Shown here: piece after piece, positions 18,128 through 26,426 of the stretch
Numbering within the stretch: position 1 is the first letter of the stretch
Layout of the letters: each line of letters begins with the position of its first letter
Made by a program: the position numbers and the translations under genes
The notes under the pieces: model-generated
Databases searched by the model: none
What the model was told of the DNA's origin: nothing
What the model saw: only the letters and a program-made list of their open reading frames with translations
Source: CAZQXD01 sp964597315
Lineage (GTDB): Bacteria; Pseudomonadota; Gammaproteobacteria; Competibacterales; Competibacteraceae
Reading direction: 5' to 3'
Length of the DNA: 64,000 bases
Assembly (NCBI GenBank): GCA_964597315.1
Contig: CAZQXD010000005.1
Span: forward strand, 1 to 64,000

Positions 18128-19549
18128 TCAGAACTCGAAGCGCGCCCCCAAGGTGAAACGATGATCTTCAACATCGTCCAGGCCCAGGGTGGTTTCATAG
18201 CTGGCGAAACCCTGGACGCCACCTTGGAATATCGCTGACGCGCCCAGCCCCAGCAGAAAGTAATTGCGATCCGGGCTGTCGGTACGCACCACCAGGGGAT
18301 TGTCCCGGGGGTCGAACACATATTGGGCGCGGATCAATTGGGTGTCGTTGCGAAACTCGTGGTGCCACTCCAGCCGGGCGTAAGGCTGTACTACCCCAAA
18401 GCTTTGGCTGGAGGCATAGGCCACCTGACCGCCGATGGCCGTCACCAGGGATTCCACGTCCTGCTTGTCCACGGCTAGGTTCAGGCCCGCCGCCCCTTGT
18501 TCTTCATAGGCGTCTATCTCCCCATCCAGATAGCTCAGCCGAGCATAGGGACCGTAGCTCAGAGCGCCGCTGTTGAGCATGTAGCCGGCGCTGATGCTGA
18601 GGGCGAACTGGTCGCTATCGGTATCGGCGGTGGCGGTGCGGTTGGCGCCCTGATTGTCCGGGTTGGCGCTGTTGGTGGGGACGACAATACGCCGGGTCAG
18701 ATCATAGTCGTTGCTGCCGTAGCCGATCACCCCGTCCACATAGAAATCACCGGTGAAATAGCTGCCGAAAACCGCCAGGGTGTAGCCATCTGCGTCCACT
18801 TCGCCACCGGAGACCGTGGCGCTACTATCGAAGTCTGCGTCCAGGCTGGTGTAGCCCAGGGCGGCGCCGATCACGGCATTGTCGTTGATTCGATAGTCCA
18901 AACCGGCGGTGATGCCGCCACCATCGAATTCCAGGCCATCCTCCCGGTCGGTGGCGTCCACTTCGCCAAAGCCCAAATCGCCGTTGATGAAAGCCCCCAG
19001 GCGACCCCAGTTCGCGGCGGACTCATCGCCGGCGGCGCCGCCTCGCGGGGTAGCGGTCAAGGTGTTGGCGTGGAGCTGGCGACCGTTCATGTTCAGATTC
19101 AGGCCGCTGATGCTGAGGCCGGTGGCGCCGCCCCGTAGGCTGGTCAGGCGGGCGAACAGATTGCCGAACTGGCCAAAGGAGGTCTCGGTGAGCAGGGTGG
19201 AAGGAGCGATGGTTTCCTCGTTGGCGATTTGCTGCAAGGCGGCGGCCAGCTCGTCGGCGGTGAGGTCCAGGCTTTTGTTGGTGCGACCCGGCACATCCGC
19301 TTCCTCACCAGCCAAAACCCGGGCGGTATGCACCATCTCGCCGCAAATATCGAACAGATCCTGCTCCTCGGCGGTATTGGCATCCTGGTTGTTGATGAAC
19401 CCGCCGCACACCGTCTGCACCGCGCTACCGGTCACCGCCTGCAACTCGGTTTGTCCGAAGCTGCCCAGTTGTGCATTCGCCAGGCCGCCCCCCAAGGCCA
19501 GCCCGGCGCCGAGCATACCGGTTGTCCAACGCTGATGTTGTCTTCGCAT
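18128..19549 (-). CDS. Autotransporter-type outer-membrane beta-barrel protein
   Basis: A 473-residue protein with a signal peptide (about 1-27, GGLANAQ), a roughly 140-residue N-terminal region with two cysteines (VCGG, DICGE), a linker (LRGGATGLSISGLNLNMNG) and a C-terminal beta-barrel ending LGARFEF. Barrel strands such as GLDYRINDNAVIGAALGY and YGPYARLSYL align in style with the neighbour at 16096-17832, so these are tandem paralogues. The start ATG has TTGGGGAG upstream. No passenger protease or adhesin domain was seen. Confidence 0.8.
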   Translation of the reverse strand: MRRQHQRWTTGMLGAGLALGGGLANAQLGSFGQTELQAVTGSAVQTVCGGFINNQDANTAEEQDLFDICGEMVHTARVLAGEEADVPGRTNKSLDLTADELAAALQQIANEETIAPSTLLTETSFGQFGNLFARLTSLRGGATGLSISGLNLNMNGRQLHANTLTATPRGGAAGDESAANWGRLGAFINGDLGFGEVDATDREDGLEFDGGGITAGLDYRINDNAVIGAALGYTSLDADFDSSATVSGGEVDADGYTLAVFGSYFTGDFYVDGVIGYGSNDYDLTRRIVVPTNSANPDNQGANRTATADTDSDQFALSISAGYMLNSGALSYGPYARLSYLDGEIDAYEEQGAAGLNLAVDKQDVESLVTAIGGQVAYASSQSFGVVQPYARLEWHHEFRNDTQLIRAQYVFDPRDNPLVVRTDSPDRNYFLLGLGASAIFQGGVQGFASYETTLGLDDVEDHRFTLGARFEF

Positions 19550-19658
19550 ACGCTAACTCCCCAATTATTGATTTTTGGACACGCCTGGGCGCCCCGTGAA
19601 TAAGTAACTTTTGATCTATCGAATCTACTGGATAAAACATAAGCCGCAAGAATAAGAC

Positions 19659-19689
19659 AACGGCGTTCAGGATACACCCGAACGCCGTT
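19659..19689 (-). terminator. Terminator downstream of phaC
   Basis: A perfect 10-bp stem AACGGCGTTC/GAACGCCGTT with an 11-nt loop. On the minus strand it continues into TTGTCTTATTCTTG. It lies 36 bp past the phaC stop. Confidence 0.75.
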
Positions 19690-19724
19690 TTGGGGCAGGT
19701 AAAAGGCCCGGTTCGTGATAGCAG

Positions 19725-21524
19725 TTATTCTACCAGCCGCAGTTTGACATATGAACCCGGCGCATCCTCCAGCACCTTGAGTTTACCGTCACCGGGCTTG
19801 CGGGCGGGCACTTTGTCGCCGGCGTACTTGCTTACCCAATTCAGCCAGTCCGGCCACCAGGAACCGGGTTCTTGGGTGGCGTTTTCGAACCACTCGTGGG
19901 AGTCGGCCGGATTCTTGGTATTAGTCCAGTAGTGGTACTTGCCCCCGGCTGGCGGGTTAATGACCCCGGCAATATGGCCAGAACCGCCCAGCACAAAGCG
20001 CACCGGGCCGGAGAAAATCTGGGTACCGGCGTAGGTGGATTTCCAGGGGGCGATATGGTCTTCCACCGCCGACAGGAAATAGGCGGGGGTCTTGACCTTG
20101 GTGAGGTCGATGGGGGTGTCGTTTAGGGTGATGCCGCCCGGTTCCTTGAGCAGATTCTTCTGGTACATATTGCGCAGATAGAAACTGTGCATCTTGGCGG
20201 GCATCCGAGTGGAATCGGAGTTCCAGAACAGCAGGTCGAAGGGGAAGGGGTCCTTGCCCAGCAGATAGTTGTTGACGAAAAACGACCAGATTAGGTCATT
20301 GGCCCGCAGCATGCTGAAGGTCATGGCCATGTTCGAGCCTTCCAGAAAGCCCTCTTTTTCCATGCGCTTTTCCAGGGAGCTGATCTGTTCCTCATCAATG
20401 AACACTTCCAACTCGCCGGGGCGGGCGAAGTCCAACATGGTGGTGAAAAAGGTGCCGGAGCTGATCCGCTTATCTTTTTTGGCGGTCATATAGCCCAGGG
20501 TGGAGGACAGTAGGGTGCCCCCCAGGCAGTAGCCCGCAGCGTTGACGGCCTTTTCGCCGGTGGCTTGCTCGATGGCGTCCAGGGCGGCCAGGGGGCCTTG
20601 CAGCATATAGTCTTCGAAATTCTTCTGGGCCAGGTCTTTATCGGGGTTGACCCAGGAGATTACGAACACCGTGAAGCCTTGATCCACCCACCATTTAATC
20701 AGGGAGTTCTTGGGCCGCAGATCCATGATGTAAAACTTGTTGATCCAGGGCGGCACCACCAGCAGGGGTTTCTTGAACACCAGTTCGGTGCTGGGTTCGT
20801 ACTGAATAAGCTGCATCAGTTCATTCTGGAAAACCACCTTGCCGGGCGTGACGGCCACATTCTTGCCCGGCTCGAAGGCGTCCAGGTCGGTCATCTTGAT
20901 GTTTAACTGACCCTTGCCCCGCTCCAGATCGGAGAGCAGGTTGGACAGGCCTTTGAGCAGGTTTTCGCCGCCGGATTCCAGGGTGGCCCGCAGCACCTCG
21001 GGGTTGGTGATGGGAAAGTTGGTGGGGGCCAGGGCGTCGGTGAACTGCCGGGTATAAAATTCCAGCTTCTTTTTGGTCAGCTCGTCCAGACCTTCCACGT
21101 CACCGACGGTATCCTGCACCCAGCGGGCGGTGAGCAGATAGGACTGCTTGATATAGTCGAAAACGAAATTGTCTTCCCAGTCATCGTGTTTAAAACGCTT
21201 ATCACCCCGGGCCGGGGTCACCGTCGGCTCCACTTGTTGTCCGAAGAAGGCGGCCGCGCTCTTATGCCACAGATCCATATAGCCCTGCCAGAGGGCCATC
21301 TGTGCTTCCACTAGCTTGCCTGGATTGGCCATCATTTTCTGGGTCATTTCCAGAAACGCGTTGCCGATGCTAGAGGCATCGGACATGCCCAGGCTACCGT
21401 CGGCGGTTTGGCGCTGGAGAAAATCATTGACGAGACGCTGGCTCTTCTCGGCGATGTGAGACACCGTTTGGGACATGACAACTGGATCTGGCAGTTTGAT
21501 GTCGGAGCCTACTTGTTCGGCCAT
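19725..21524 (-). CDS. phaC: Class I polyhydroxyalkanoate synthase
   Basis: A 599-residue protein with the lipase-box GYCLGG, placing nucleophile Cys333. It also has the SAVEDHIAPW segment (catalytic Asp) and GGSGHIAGV (catalytic His). It polymerises hydroxyacyl-CoA into PHA on granules. The length and the absence of a partner phaE/phaR subunit make it class I rather than class III. A GGAACTG-like site precedes the ATG. It is downstream of phaP on the same strand, but a terminator lies between them, so phaC may depend on readthrough or its own promoter. Confidence 0.95.
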   Translation of the reverse strand: MAEQVGSDIKLPDPVVMSQTVSHIAEKSQRLVNDFLQRQTADGSLGMSDASSIGNAFLEMTQKMMANPGKLVEAQMALWQGYMDLWHKSAAAFFGQQVEPTVTPARGDKRFKHDDWEDNFVFDYIKQSYLLTARWVQDTVGDVEGLDELTKKKLEFYTRQFTDALAPTNFPITNPEVLRATLESGGENLLKGLSNLLSDLERGKGQLNIKMTDLDAFEPGKNVAVTPGKVVFQNELMQLIQYEPSTELVFKKPLLVVPPWINKFYIMDLRPKNSLIKWWVDQGFTVFVISWVNPDKDLAQKNFEDYMLQGPLAALDAIEQATGEKAVNAAGYCLGGTLLSSTLGYMTAKKDKRISSGTFFTTMLDFARPGELEVFIDEEQISSLEKRMEKEGFLEGSNMAMTFSMLRANDLIWSFFVNNYLLGKDPFPFDLLFWNSDSTRMPAKMHSFYLRNMYQKNLLKEPGGITLNDTPIDLTKVKTPAYFLSAVEDHIAPWKSTYAGTQIFSGPVRFVLGGSGHIAGVINPPAGGKYHYWTNTKNPADSHEWFENATQEPGSWWPDWLNWVSKYAGDKVPARKPGDGKLKVLEDAPGSYVKLRLVE

Positions 21525-21627
21525 GGTCAGTTCCTATGGATTGGTTTGAGGTCACCGCAGTGTGGGGCGCGGTCCGCGTTGGACCCGGCGTGGTTGGCCG
21601 ATTGCGCACCGGATATGATAACGCAAA

Positions 21628-21648
21628 CCACGCCGACGGGCGGCGTGG
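21628..21648 (-). terminator. Terminator downstream of phaP
   Basis: The 8-bp stem CCACGCCG/CGGCGTGG with a 5-nt loop is followed on the minus strand by TTTGCGTT. It would let phasin be made in excess of the downstream synthase. Confidence 0.65.
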
Positions 21649-21705
21649 CATGGGTATTGGATCATAAGGCTGGGGGGGCTGCCCAGGGTGGACGGCCCGG
21701 GGGAA

Positions 21706-22170
21706 TTACTTTTTGGAAACCACGCCCTTGAGCTCGTCTAGGCTATCGGAAACCCGCTTGTTGATGAGGTCGAAAGCCTGATCGTTGGACTTGACGATCA
21801 TCTCGGCCAGCTCGCGCATATTGGCCACGGCCTTTTCGAAGGCGGACTTGGCCAGTTCAGCCTGTTTGGCGGTCATGTCCTGGGGGCTGCCGGCCGTGGC
21901 CAACTCCTGGCCAATCTTGCTCACCTCAGCCATGGCCTGGGCCATGATTTCAGCCTGGCGCTTGGCCACCGACTGCATACCCTGGGCGACCATCTGGTTG
22001 GCGGTGGTCAGGGCTTCGATGTTTTTACGCTGGGCGGATACCAGGGCATCCATGTCCACGCCGGGTACTTTGAGGTCCTGCATCATTTTGGCGTAATCGA
22101 ACTTGCTGGCGTCGAAGGCGCTGAGGTCGAAGTTGGCGAAAGGAAAGAAAGGATTTTTCTGCTCGGCCAT
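21706..22170 (-). CDS. phaP: Phasin (PHA granule-associated protein)
   Basis: The start is ATG 22170 with GAGGAG 6 bases upstream; a longer frame exists but has no such site. The 154-residue product is helical and Ala/Glu/Lys-rich (phasin_2 family pattern: FDYAKMMQDLKVPG, QRKNIEALTTANQ, MAQAMAEVSK). It coats PHA granules. It has a strong sigma-70 promoter and a palindromic operator just upstream, typical of phasin genes repressed by PhaR/PhbF until granules form. Confidence 0.92.
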   Translation of the reverse strand: MAEQKNPFFPFANFDLSAFDASKFDYAKMMQDLKVPGVDMDALVSAQRKNIEALTTANQMVAQGMQSVAKRQAEIMAQAMAEVSKIGQELATAGSPQDMTAKQAELAKSAFEKAVANMRELAEMIVKSNDQAFDLINKRVSDSLDELKGVVSKK

Positions 22171-22205
22171 GTCGTTCTCCTCACGGGGCTGATGATCGGG
22201 GTAAT

Positions 22206-22220
22206 TTGTGCGCTGCACCA
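22206..22220. promoter_or_regulatory. Second, imperfect copy of the phaP operator
   Basis: TTGTGC-GCT-GCACCA matches the TGGTGC-N3-GCACCA palindrome found upstream with one mismatch in one half-site. It lies between the predicted transcription start and the phaP ATG, 57 bp centre to centre from the first copy. Confidence 0.6.
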
Positions 22221-22230
22221 TCCAAAGGCC

Positions 22231-22259
22231 ACAATACCTTCAGGATTCTAGGTTGTCAA
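22231..22259 (-). promoter_or_regulatory. Predicted sigma-70 promoter of phaP
   Basis: On the minus strand, TTGACA (22259-22254), a 17-bp spacer and TATTGT (22236-22231) form a near-consensus promoter about 60 bp upstream of the phaP ATG. Confidence 0.75.
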
Positions 22260-22284
22260 GTTTGGTGCGATGCACCAAACTTGA
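22256..22284. promoter_or_regulatory. Palindromic operator overlapping the phaP -35 box
   Basis: A perfect 13-bp inverted repeat (TCAAGTTTGGTGC and its complement, 3-nt centre GAT) overlaps the -35 hexamer. Its core TGGTGC-N3-GCAC resembles the TG-N-TGC-N3-GCAA motif reported for the PHA regulator PhbF (from memory). The position fits repression by a PhaR/PhbF-type regulator. A transcription terminator is less likely, because no T-tract follows on either strand. Confidence 0.65.
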
Positions 22285-22363
22285 TTATTCAGATACTTGA
22301 AATACTTTTCAGGGCTGCTGTAGCCCAAGTATCCAGAGTGTTGTATCAAGTGTAGCTGGTTTT

Positions 22364-25012
22364 TCAGCGCTCCCCACCCTGACCCAGGCTCTTCACAGCG
22401 ATTTCGTAGACATCCGGGGATAGGTTCGGCGCCTCCAGAATCCGCCTCAATTGGGTCCGCATCAGCCCTTGGCGCTCGGGATCGTACTTGCGCCAGCGGC
22501 TTAAGGCGCCCAATAGCCGGGCGGCGACTTGAGGGTTGAGGGGGTTCAGGTTCAGCACCTGGTCGGCCAGAAATGCATAGCCCGCCCCACTGGCGGCGTG
22601 AAAATGCACTGGATTGGCCTGGCAGAAAGCCCCGATCAAGGCCCGTACCTTGTTGGGGTTTTTGATGCTGAACGCGGAATGGTCCAGCAGCGCCCGCACC
22701 GTGCCCAAGGTATCCGGCAAAGCGGCGGTGGCTTGCAGGGTAAACCACTTGTTCACCACTAGCGCCTCGTGCCGCCACTGCTGATAGAACGACTCCAGGG
22801 CGGTGGCCCGTTCGGGAATATCCAGTTCCGCAAGCACCCCCAGCGCCCCCAACTGATCGGTCATATTGGTGGCGATCCCAAACTGCTCGGTAGCCAAGGC
22901 CCGAGTCGCCGGATCATCCAGCCGCGCCAGGTAGTCCAGGCAGCGGTTGGTCAGGGCGCGTCGGCCCATGGCAAGGGCGTCGATGGTATACGGTCCAGAC
23001 TCGCGGCCTTGCTCGTAGACCGGCAACAGCACATCCCGCAGAGCCGTGGCCAGGGCTTGACGCAAAAACGTCCGGGCGCCATGGATACCGTCCACATCCA
23101 CCACATCCATCTGCTCGGCCAGATACCCCTCTCCGGGCAGGGTGAGAATTTGGGCTTTCATGGCCGGATGCAAGTCCGGGTCGGTGAGTACCCGCCGGTA
23201 GGCGTCGGCCAGGATGCCGGATGGGGCTGGCTCACGACCCTGCCTGAAGTCTTCCACCAGCCCCAGCAGGGTGCGCACGGCCAGGGTCTCCCCGGCGTCC
23301 CAGCGGTTGAAATCGTCGCTGTCATGGGCCAGCAGAAAGGCTAGCTCGGCATCGCTGTAATCCATGTGCAGCTTCACCGGCGCCGAGAAACCCCGGAGCA
23401 GGGAGGGCAGCGGCGCCTCAGCCACGTCCTCGAAACGGAAATTCTGCTCTCCCTGGCGCAGTGCCAACACCCGGCTGGTCCCGGTGGCGGCGTTCTCCCC
23501 GGCCAGACGCAGGGGGAGTTCCTGGCCGAAATGGCCCAGAAGGCCCATGCGTACGGGGATGTGAAACGGCTGCTTGTCCGGTTGGCCCGGGGTGGGCGGG
23601 CAGTTCTGGCGCAGGGTCAGGGTATAGCTACGGCTGTCCGGGTCGTAATGCCCAGAGGCTTCCAGGGTGGGGGTGCCGGCCTGGGAATACCACAACCGGA
23701 ACTGGCCTAGGTCGGCGCCGTTGGCGTCCTCCATGGCGCTGGCGAAATCGTCGCAAGTCACCGCCTGGCCGTCGTGGCGCTGAAAATACAGGTCCATGCC
23801 CCGACGAAAGCCCTCTCGGCCCAGCAAGACCTCCATCATCCGAATCACTTCGGCGCCCTTGTTGTACACGGTGACTGTATAGAAATTGTTGATCTCGATG
23901 TACTCGTCCGGGCGCACCGGGTGAGCCATGGGACCGGCATCCTGGGGAAACTGGGCGCTACGGAGAATCCGCACATCCTGAATACGCTTGACCGCCCTAG
24001 CGCCCAGCCGATCCGCCGTGAATTCCTGGTCCCGGTATACTGTCAGCCCCTCTTTGAGGCTGAGCTGGAACCAATCCCGGCAGGTGACTCGGTTGCCGGT
24101 CCAGTTATGAAAATACTCGTGGCCAATCACCCCTTCGATGTTCTGATAATCGGCATCGGTGGCGGTCTCGGGCTTGGCCAGCACATAGACGGTATTGAAC
24201 ACGTTCAGGCCCTTGTTCTCCATGGCCCCCATGTTGAAGTCCCCCACCGCCACGATCATGTAGATGTCCAGATCGTACTCCAGCCCGAACACCTGCTCGT
24301 CCCAGGCCATGGCCGCCTTCAGGGATCGCATGGCATGGCCGCATTGGTGGACGTTCTCCGGTTCCACGTAGATGCGCAGATCCACTTGCCGCCCGGAGCG
24401 GGTGGCATAGGTATCGGTGATGGATTGGAGATGGCCCGCCACCAGGGCGAACAAATAGGACGGTTTGGGAAAGGGGTCCTCCCAGGTGGCGAAATGGCGA
24501 CCGTCCTCCAGGCGCCCCTGTTCGGTCAGATTGCCGTTGGACAGCAGCACCGGATAGCGTTCCGGGTCCGCCACCAGGGTAGTGGTGAAGCGGGCCATCA
24601 CATCCGGCCGGTCTAGATAATAGGTGATCTTGCGAAACCCCTGGGCCTCGCACTGGGTACAGAAATTACCGCTGGACTTGAATAACCCTTCCAGGGAGGT
24701 GTTGTCCTGGGGGCGGATGCGGGTGACCACCTCCAGCAGGCAATGTTGGGGCGGGTCTTCCAGGGTCAGGCCATGGGCATCCAGCCGGTAACGGTCGGCG
24801 TCCAGGGGTTCTCCGTCCAGGCGCAGCGCCAGCAGTTCCAGTTCCACCCCATCCAGCACCAGGGGGCAGGGCCGGGGGCTGATGCGGGTTAGTTCCAGGC
24901 GGGATTGCACCAGAGTGGAATCTTCGCCCAGCTCAAAGCGCAGGTGGACGGTTTCGATGCGGTAATCCGGCGACCGATAGTCGTGGCGGTGGATGGTCTT
25001 GGGTTGAGACAT
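22364..25012 (-). CDS. pepN: Aminopeptidase N (M1 family)
   Basis: An 882-residue M1 metallopeptidase with the GAMEN exopeptidase motif and the zinc site HEYFHNWTGNR, followed 18 residues later by KEGLTVYRDQEF, which supplies the third ligand Glu. Length matches bacterial PepN (about 870-890). It removes N-terminal amino acids from peptides in the cytoplasm. The four-domain PepN layout is recognisable, with a C-terminal helical domain ending near VKSLGQ. It is followed downstream by phaP on the same strand, 190 bp away. Confidence 0.95.
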   Translation of the reverse strand: MSQPKTIHRHDYRSPDYRIETVHLRFELGEDSTLVQSRLELTRISPRPCPLVLDGVELELLALRLDGEPLDADRYRLDAHGLTLEDPPQHCLLEVVTRIRPQDNTSLEGLFKSSGNFCTQCEAQGFRKITYYLDRPDVMARFTTTLVADPERYPVLLSNGNLTEQGRLEDGRHFATWEDPFPKPSYLFALVAGHLQSITDTYATRSGRQVDLRIYVEPENVHQCGHAMRSLKAAMAWDEQVFGLEYDLDIYMIVAVGDFNMGAMENKGLNVFNTVYVLAKPETATDADYQNIEGVIGHEYFHNWTGNRVTCRDWFQLSLKEGLTVYRDQEFTADRLGARAVKRIQDVRILRSAQFPQDAGPMAHPVRPDEYIEINNFYTVTVYNKGAEVIRMMEVLLGREGFRRGMDLYFQRHDGQAVTCDDFASAMEDANGADLGQFRLWYSQAGTPTLEASGHYDPDSRSYTLTLRQNCPPTPGQPDKQPFHIPVRMGLLGHFGQELPLRLAGENAATGTSRVLALRQGEQNFRFEDVAEAPLPSLLRGFSAPVKLHMDYSDAELAFLLAHDSDDFNRWDAGETLAVRTLLGLVEDFRQGREPAPSGILADAYRRVLTDPDLHPAMKAQILTLPGEGYLAEQMDVVDVDGIHGARTFLRQALATALRDVLLPVYEQGRESGPYTIDALAMGRRALTNRCLDYLARLDDPATRALATEQFGIATNMTDQLGALGVLAELDIPERATALESFYQQWRHEALVVNKWFTLQATAALPDTLGTVRALLDHSAFSIKNPNKVRALIGAFCQANPVHFHAASGAGYAFLADQVLNLNPLNPQVAARLLGALSRWRKYDPERQGLMRTQLRRILEAPNLSPDVYEIAVKSLGQGGER

Positions 25013-25089
25013 GAGGGCTTCCTGAGAGTGAATGCGGACAAGCCTGCCTATGCTAGCAGAGCCGCCCCATGGGGTCCGCCCTCACGCCG

Positions 25090-25830
25090 TCACCGACCCC
25101 CTCCTCCAGTTCCCACCACTTCCCGATAGGCGGCATGGCTGGCATAGGCCAGCACCGGCAGCACCACCGGCAGTAAAGGCAATACCAGCAAGCCCAGCAG
25201 CCCCAGCCCGGCGATACAGGCCGCCCAGGGCAGGGTGGCCGCCGGGTGCCGGAACACCAGCCGCGCGCTGGCGCCCATGGCGGCGGTGAAGGGAAAGCCC
25301 CGTTCCGTCACCAGGGGCACCGAAAAGGCCGTTACGGAATAGATCCCCGCCGCCAGCACAAAGCCGGTCAGCCCCGCGAACAGCAGAAACCCGCCGGCTC
25401 CGGCCTCCCAGGACTCAGCCGATCCGGCGCCGAAATAAAACACGTAAATCAGCAGGGCGTCAGTGACCCAGATCAGAAAGCAAAAACCCAGGATAAAGGC
25501 GATGATCCATAGATGGGGACCGGCGTCGCGCAGCCCCTCCCAAAACGTCCCGAAGCCCGGTTGGCCGCCTTGTCGCAGCACCAACGCGGCCCGGTAATAA
25601 CCCACCACCGGCGCTGGCGCCAGCAACATAAAGCCGGTTAGCAGGGGCAGGGCGGCCAGCATCCGGTCATGGTGGGCGGCCAGGGTCAAGGCGACGAAAC
25701 CCAGCACCGTAAAGCCCAAGCTATAGGCCACGCTCACCGGCCAGGTCGCCAGAAAATCCCGCCAGCCGGCGGCCAGCCAGCGCAAGGGAGCGTCGGCGTC
25801 CAGGGTGGGAGCAAAGGGGGCTGGAGACAT
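25090..25830 (-). CDS. DUF2189 multi-pass membrane protein
   Basis: A 246-residue protein with about six hydrophobic segments, matching the DUF2189 pattern (LRWLAAGWRDFLATWPVSVAYSLG; GYYRAALVL; later FSVPLV and MGASARLVF). Function unknown. DUF2189 proteins occur near respiratory genes. This one is divergent from norC, and the FNR-type box at 25904-25917 is within 75-90 bp of its start, so the two may be co-regulated (inference). The 77-bp gap to pepN downstream leaves readthrough possible. Confidence 0.75.
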   Translation of the reverse strand: MSPAPFAPTLDADAPLRWLAAGWRDFLATWPVSVAYSLGFTVLGFVALTLAAHHDRMLAALPLLTGFMLLAPAPVVGYYRAALVLRQGGQPGFGTFWEGLRDAGPHLWIIAFILGFCFLIWVTDALLIYVFYFGAGSAESWEAGAGGFLLFAGLTGFVLAAGIYSVTAFSVPLVTERGFPFTAAMGASARLVFRHPAATLPWAACIAGLGLLGLLVLPLLPVVLPVLAYASHAAYREVVGTGGGGR

Positions 25831-25903
25831 GATTCAGGGCCTCTCTTGAGTGGTGGCGGGCCTACTCCCTTGGGGGTAAGCAGGGGTGGGCAATGCCCGG
25901 GTT

Positions 25904-25917
25904 TTGATCTACGTCAA
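25904..25917. promoter_or_regulatory. FNR/DNR-type box upstream of norC
   Basis: TTGATCTACGTCAA matches TTGAT-N4-ATCAA with one substitution. A TAAATA -10 box at 25941-25946 places the box near -41.5, the class II activation position. FNR/DNR regulators activate nor genes under low oxygen or nitric oxide. Confidence 0.8.
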
Positions 25918-25979
25918 GGATTGGGTCTTTCCCAGAGTCCTAAATAGGTCGCGCAAAAGCCTACTAGAAGGATACCGTC

Positions 25980-26405
25980 ATGCGCGAGATCTTCACCAAG
26001 TCCATGGCGAGGAACATCTACTATGGGGGAAGTTTGTTCTTCATCCTGCTGTTTCTCGCCCTGACGTTCGACACCCACCGGGAACTGCCTAGCCGGGACA
26101 ATCGCGCCGCGCTCACCGAATCGGTGGTCAATGGCAAACTCCTCTGGGAGGAGAACAACTGCATCGGCTGCCACACCCTGCTAGGGGAGGGCGCCTACTT
26201 CGCCCCGGAGCTGGGCAACGTCTATAAGCGCCGCGGCCCTGACTTCATCAAGACTTGGATGAAAATTCAGCCCACCAACGCCCCCGGTCGGCGGCAGATG
26301 CCCAATTTCAACCTGAGCGATGAGGAGATCGACGACCTGGTAGCGTTCCTCAAGTACGCCAGCGAGATCAACACCGAGAACTGGCCGCCCAATATCGAAG
26401 GCTGA
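25980..26405 (+). CDS. norC: Nitric oxide reductase cytochrome c subunit
   Basis: A 141-residue protein with an uncleaved N-terminal membrane anchor (about 13-30), heme-binding CIGCH at 61-65, GEGAYFAPELG and the axial Met region RRQMPNFNLS. This matches NorC of short-chain cNOR. It passes electrons from periplasmic donors to NorB. It is the first gene of the norCB unit, with norB starting 21 bp after its stop. Confidence 0.95.
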   Translation: MREIFTKSMARNIYYGGSLFFILLFLALTFDTHRELPSRDNRAALTESVVNGKLLWEENNCIGCHTLLGEGAYFAPELGNVYKRRGPDFIKTWMKIQPTNAPGRRQMPNFNLSDEEIDDLVAFLKYASEINTENWPPNIEG

Positions 26406-26426
26406 GCAGGCAGAGGACACAACAAC

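Noticed and set aside
22248..22778. 176-codon frame on the minus strand overlapping the pepN 3' end
   Set aside because: It is out of frame with pepN, covers the phaP operator region and shows no motif.
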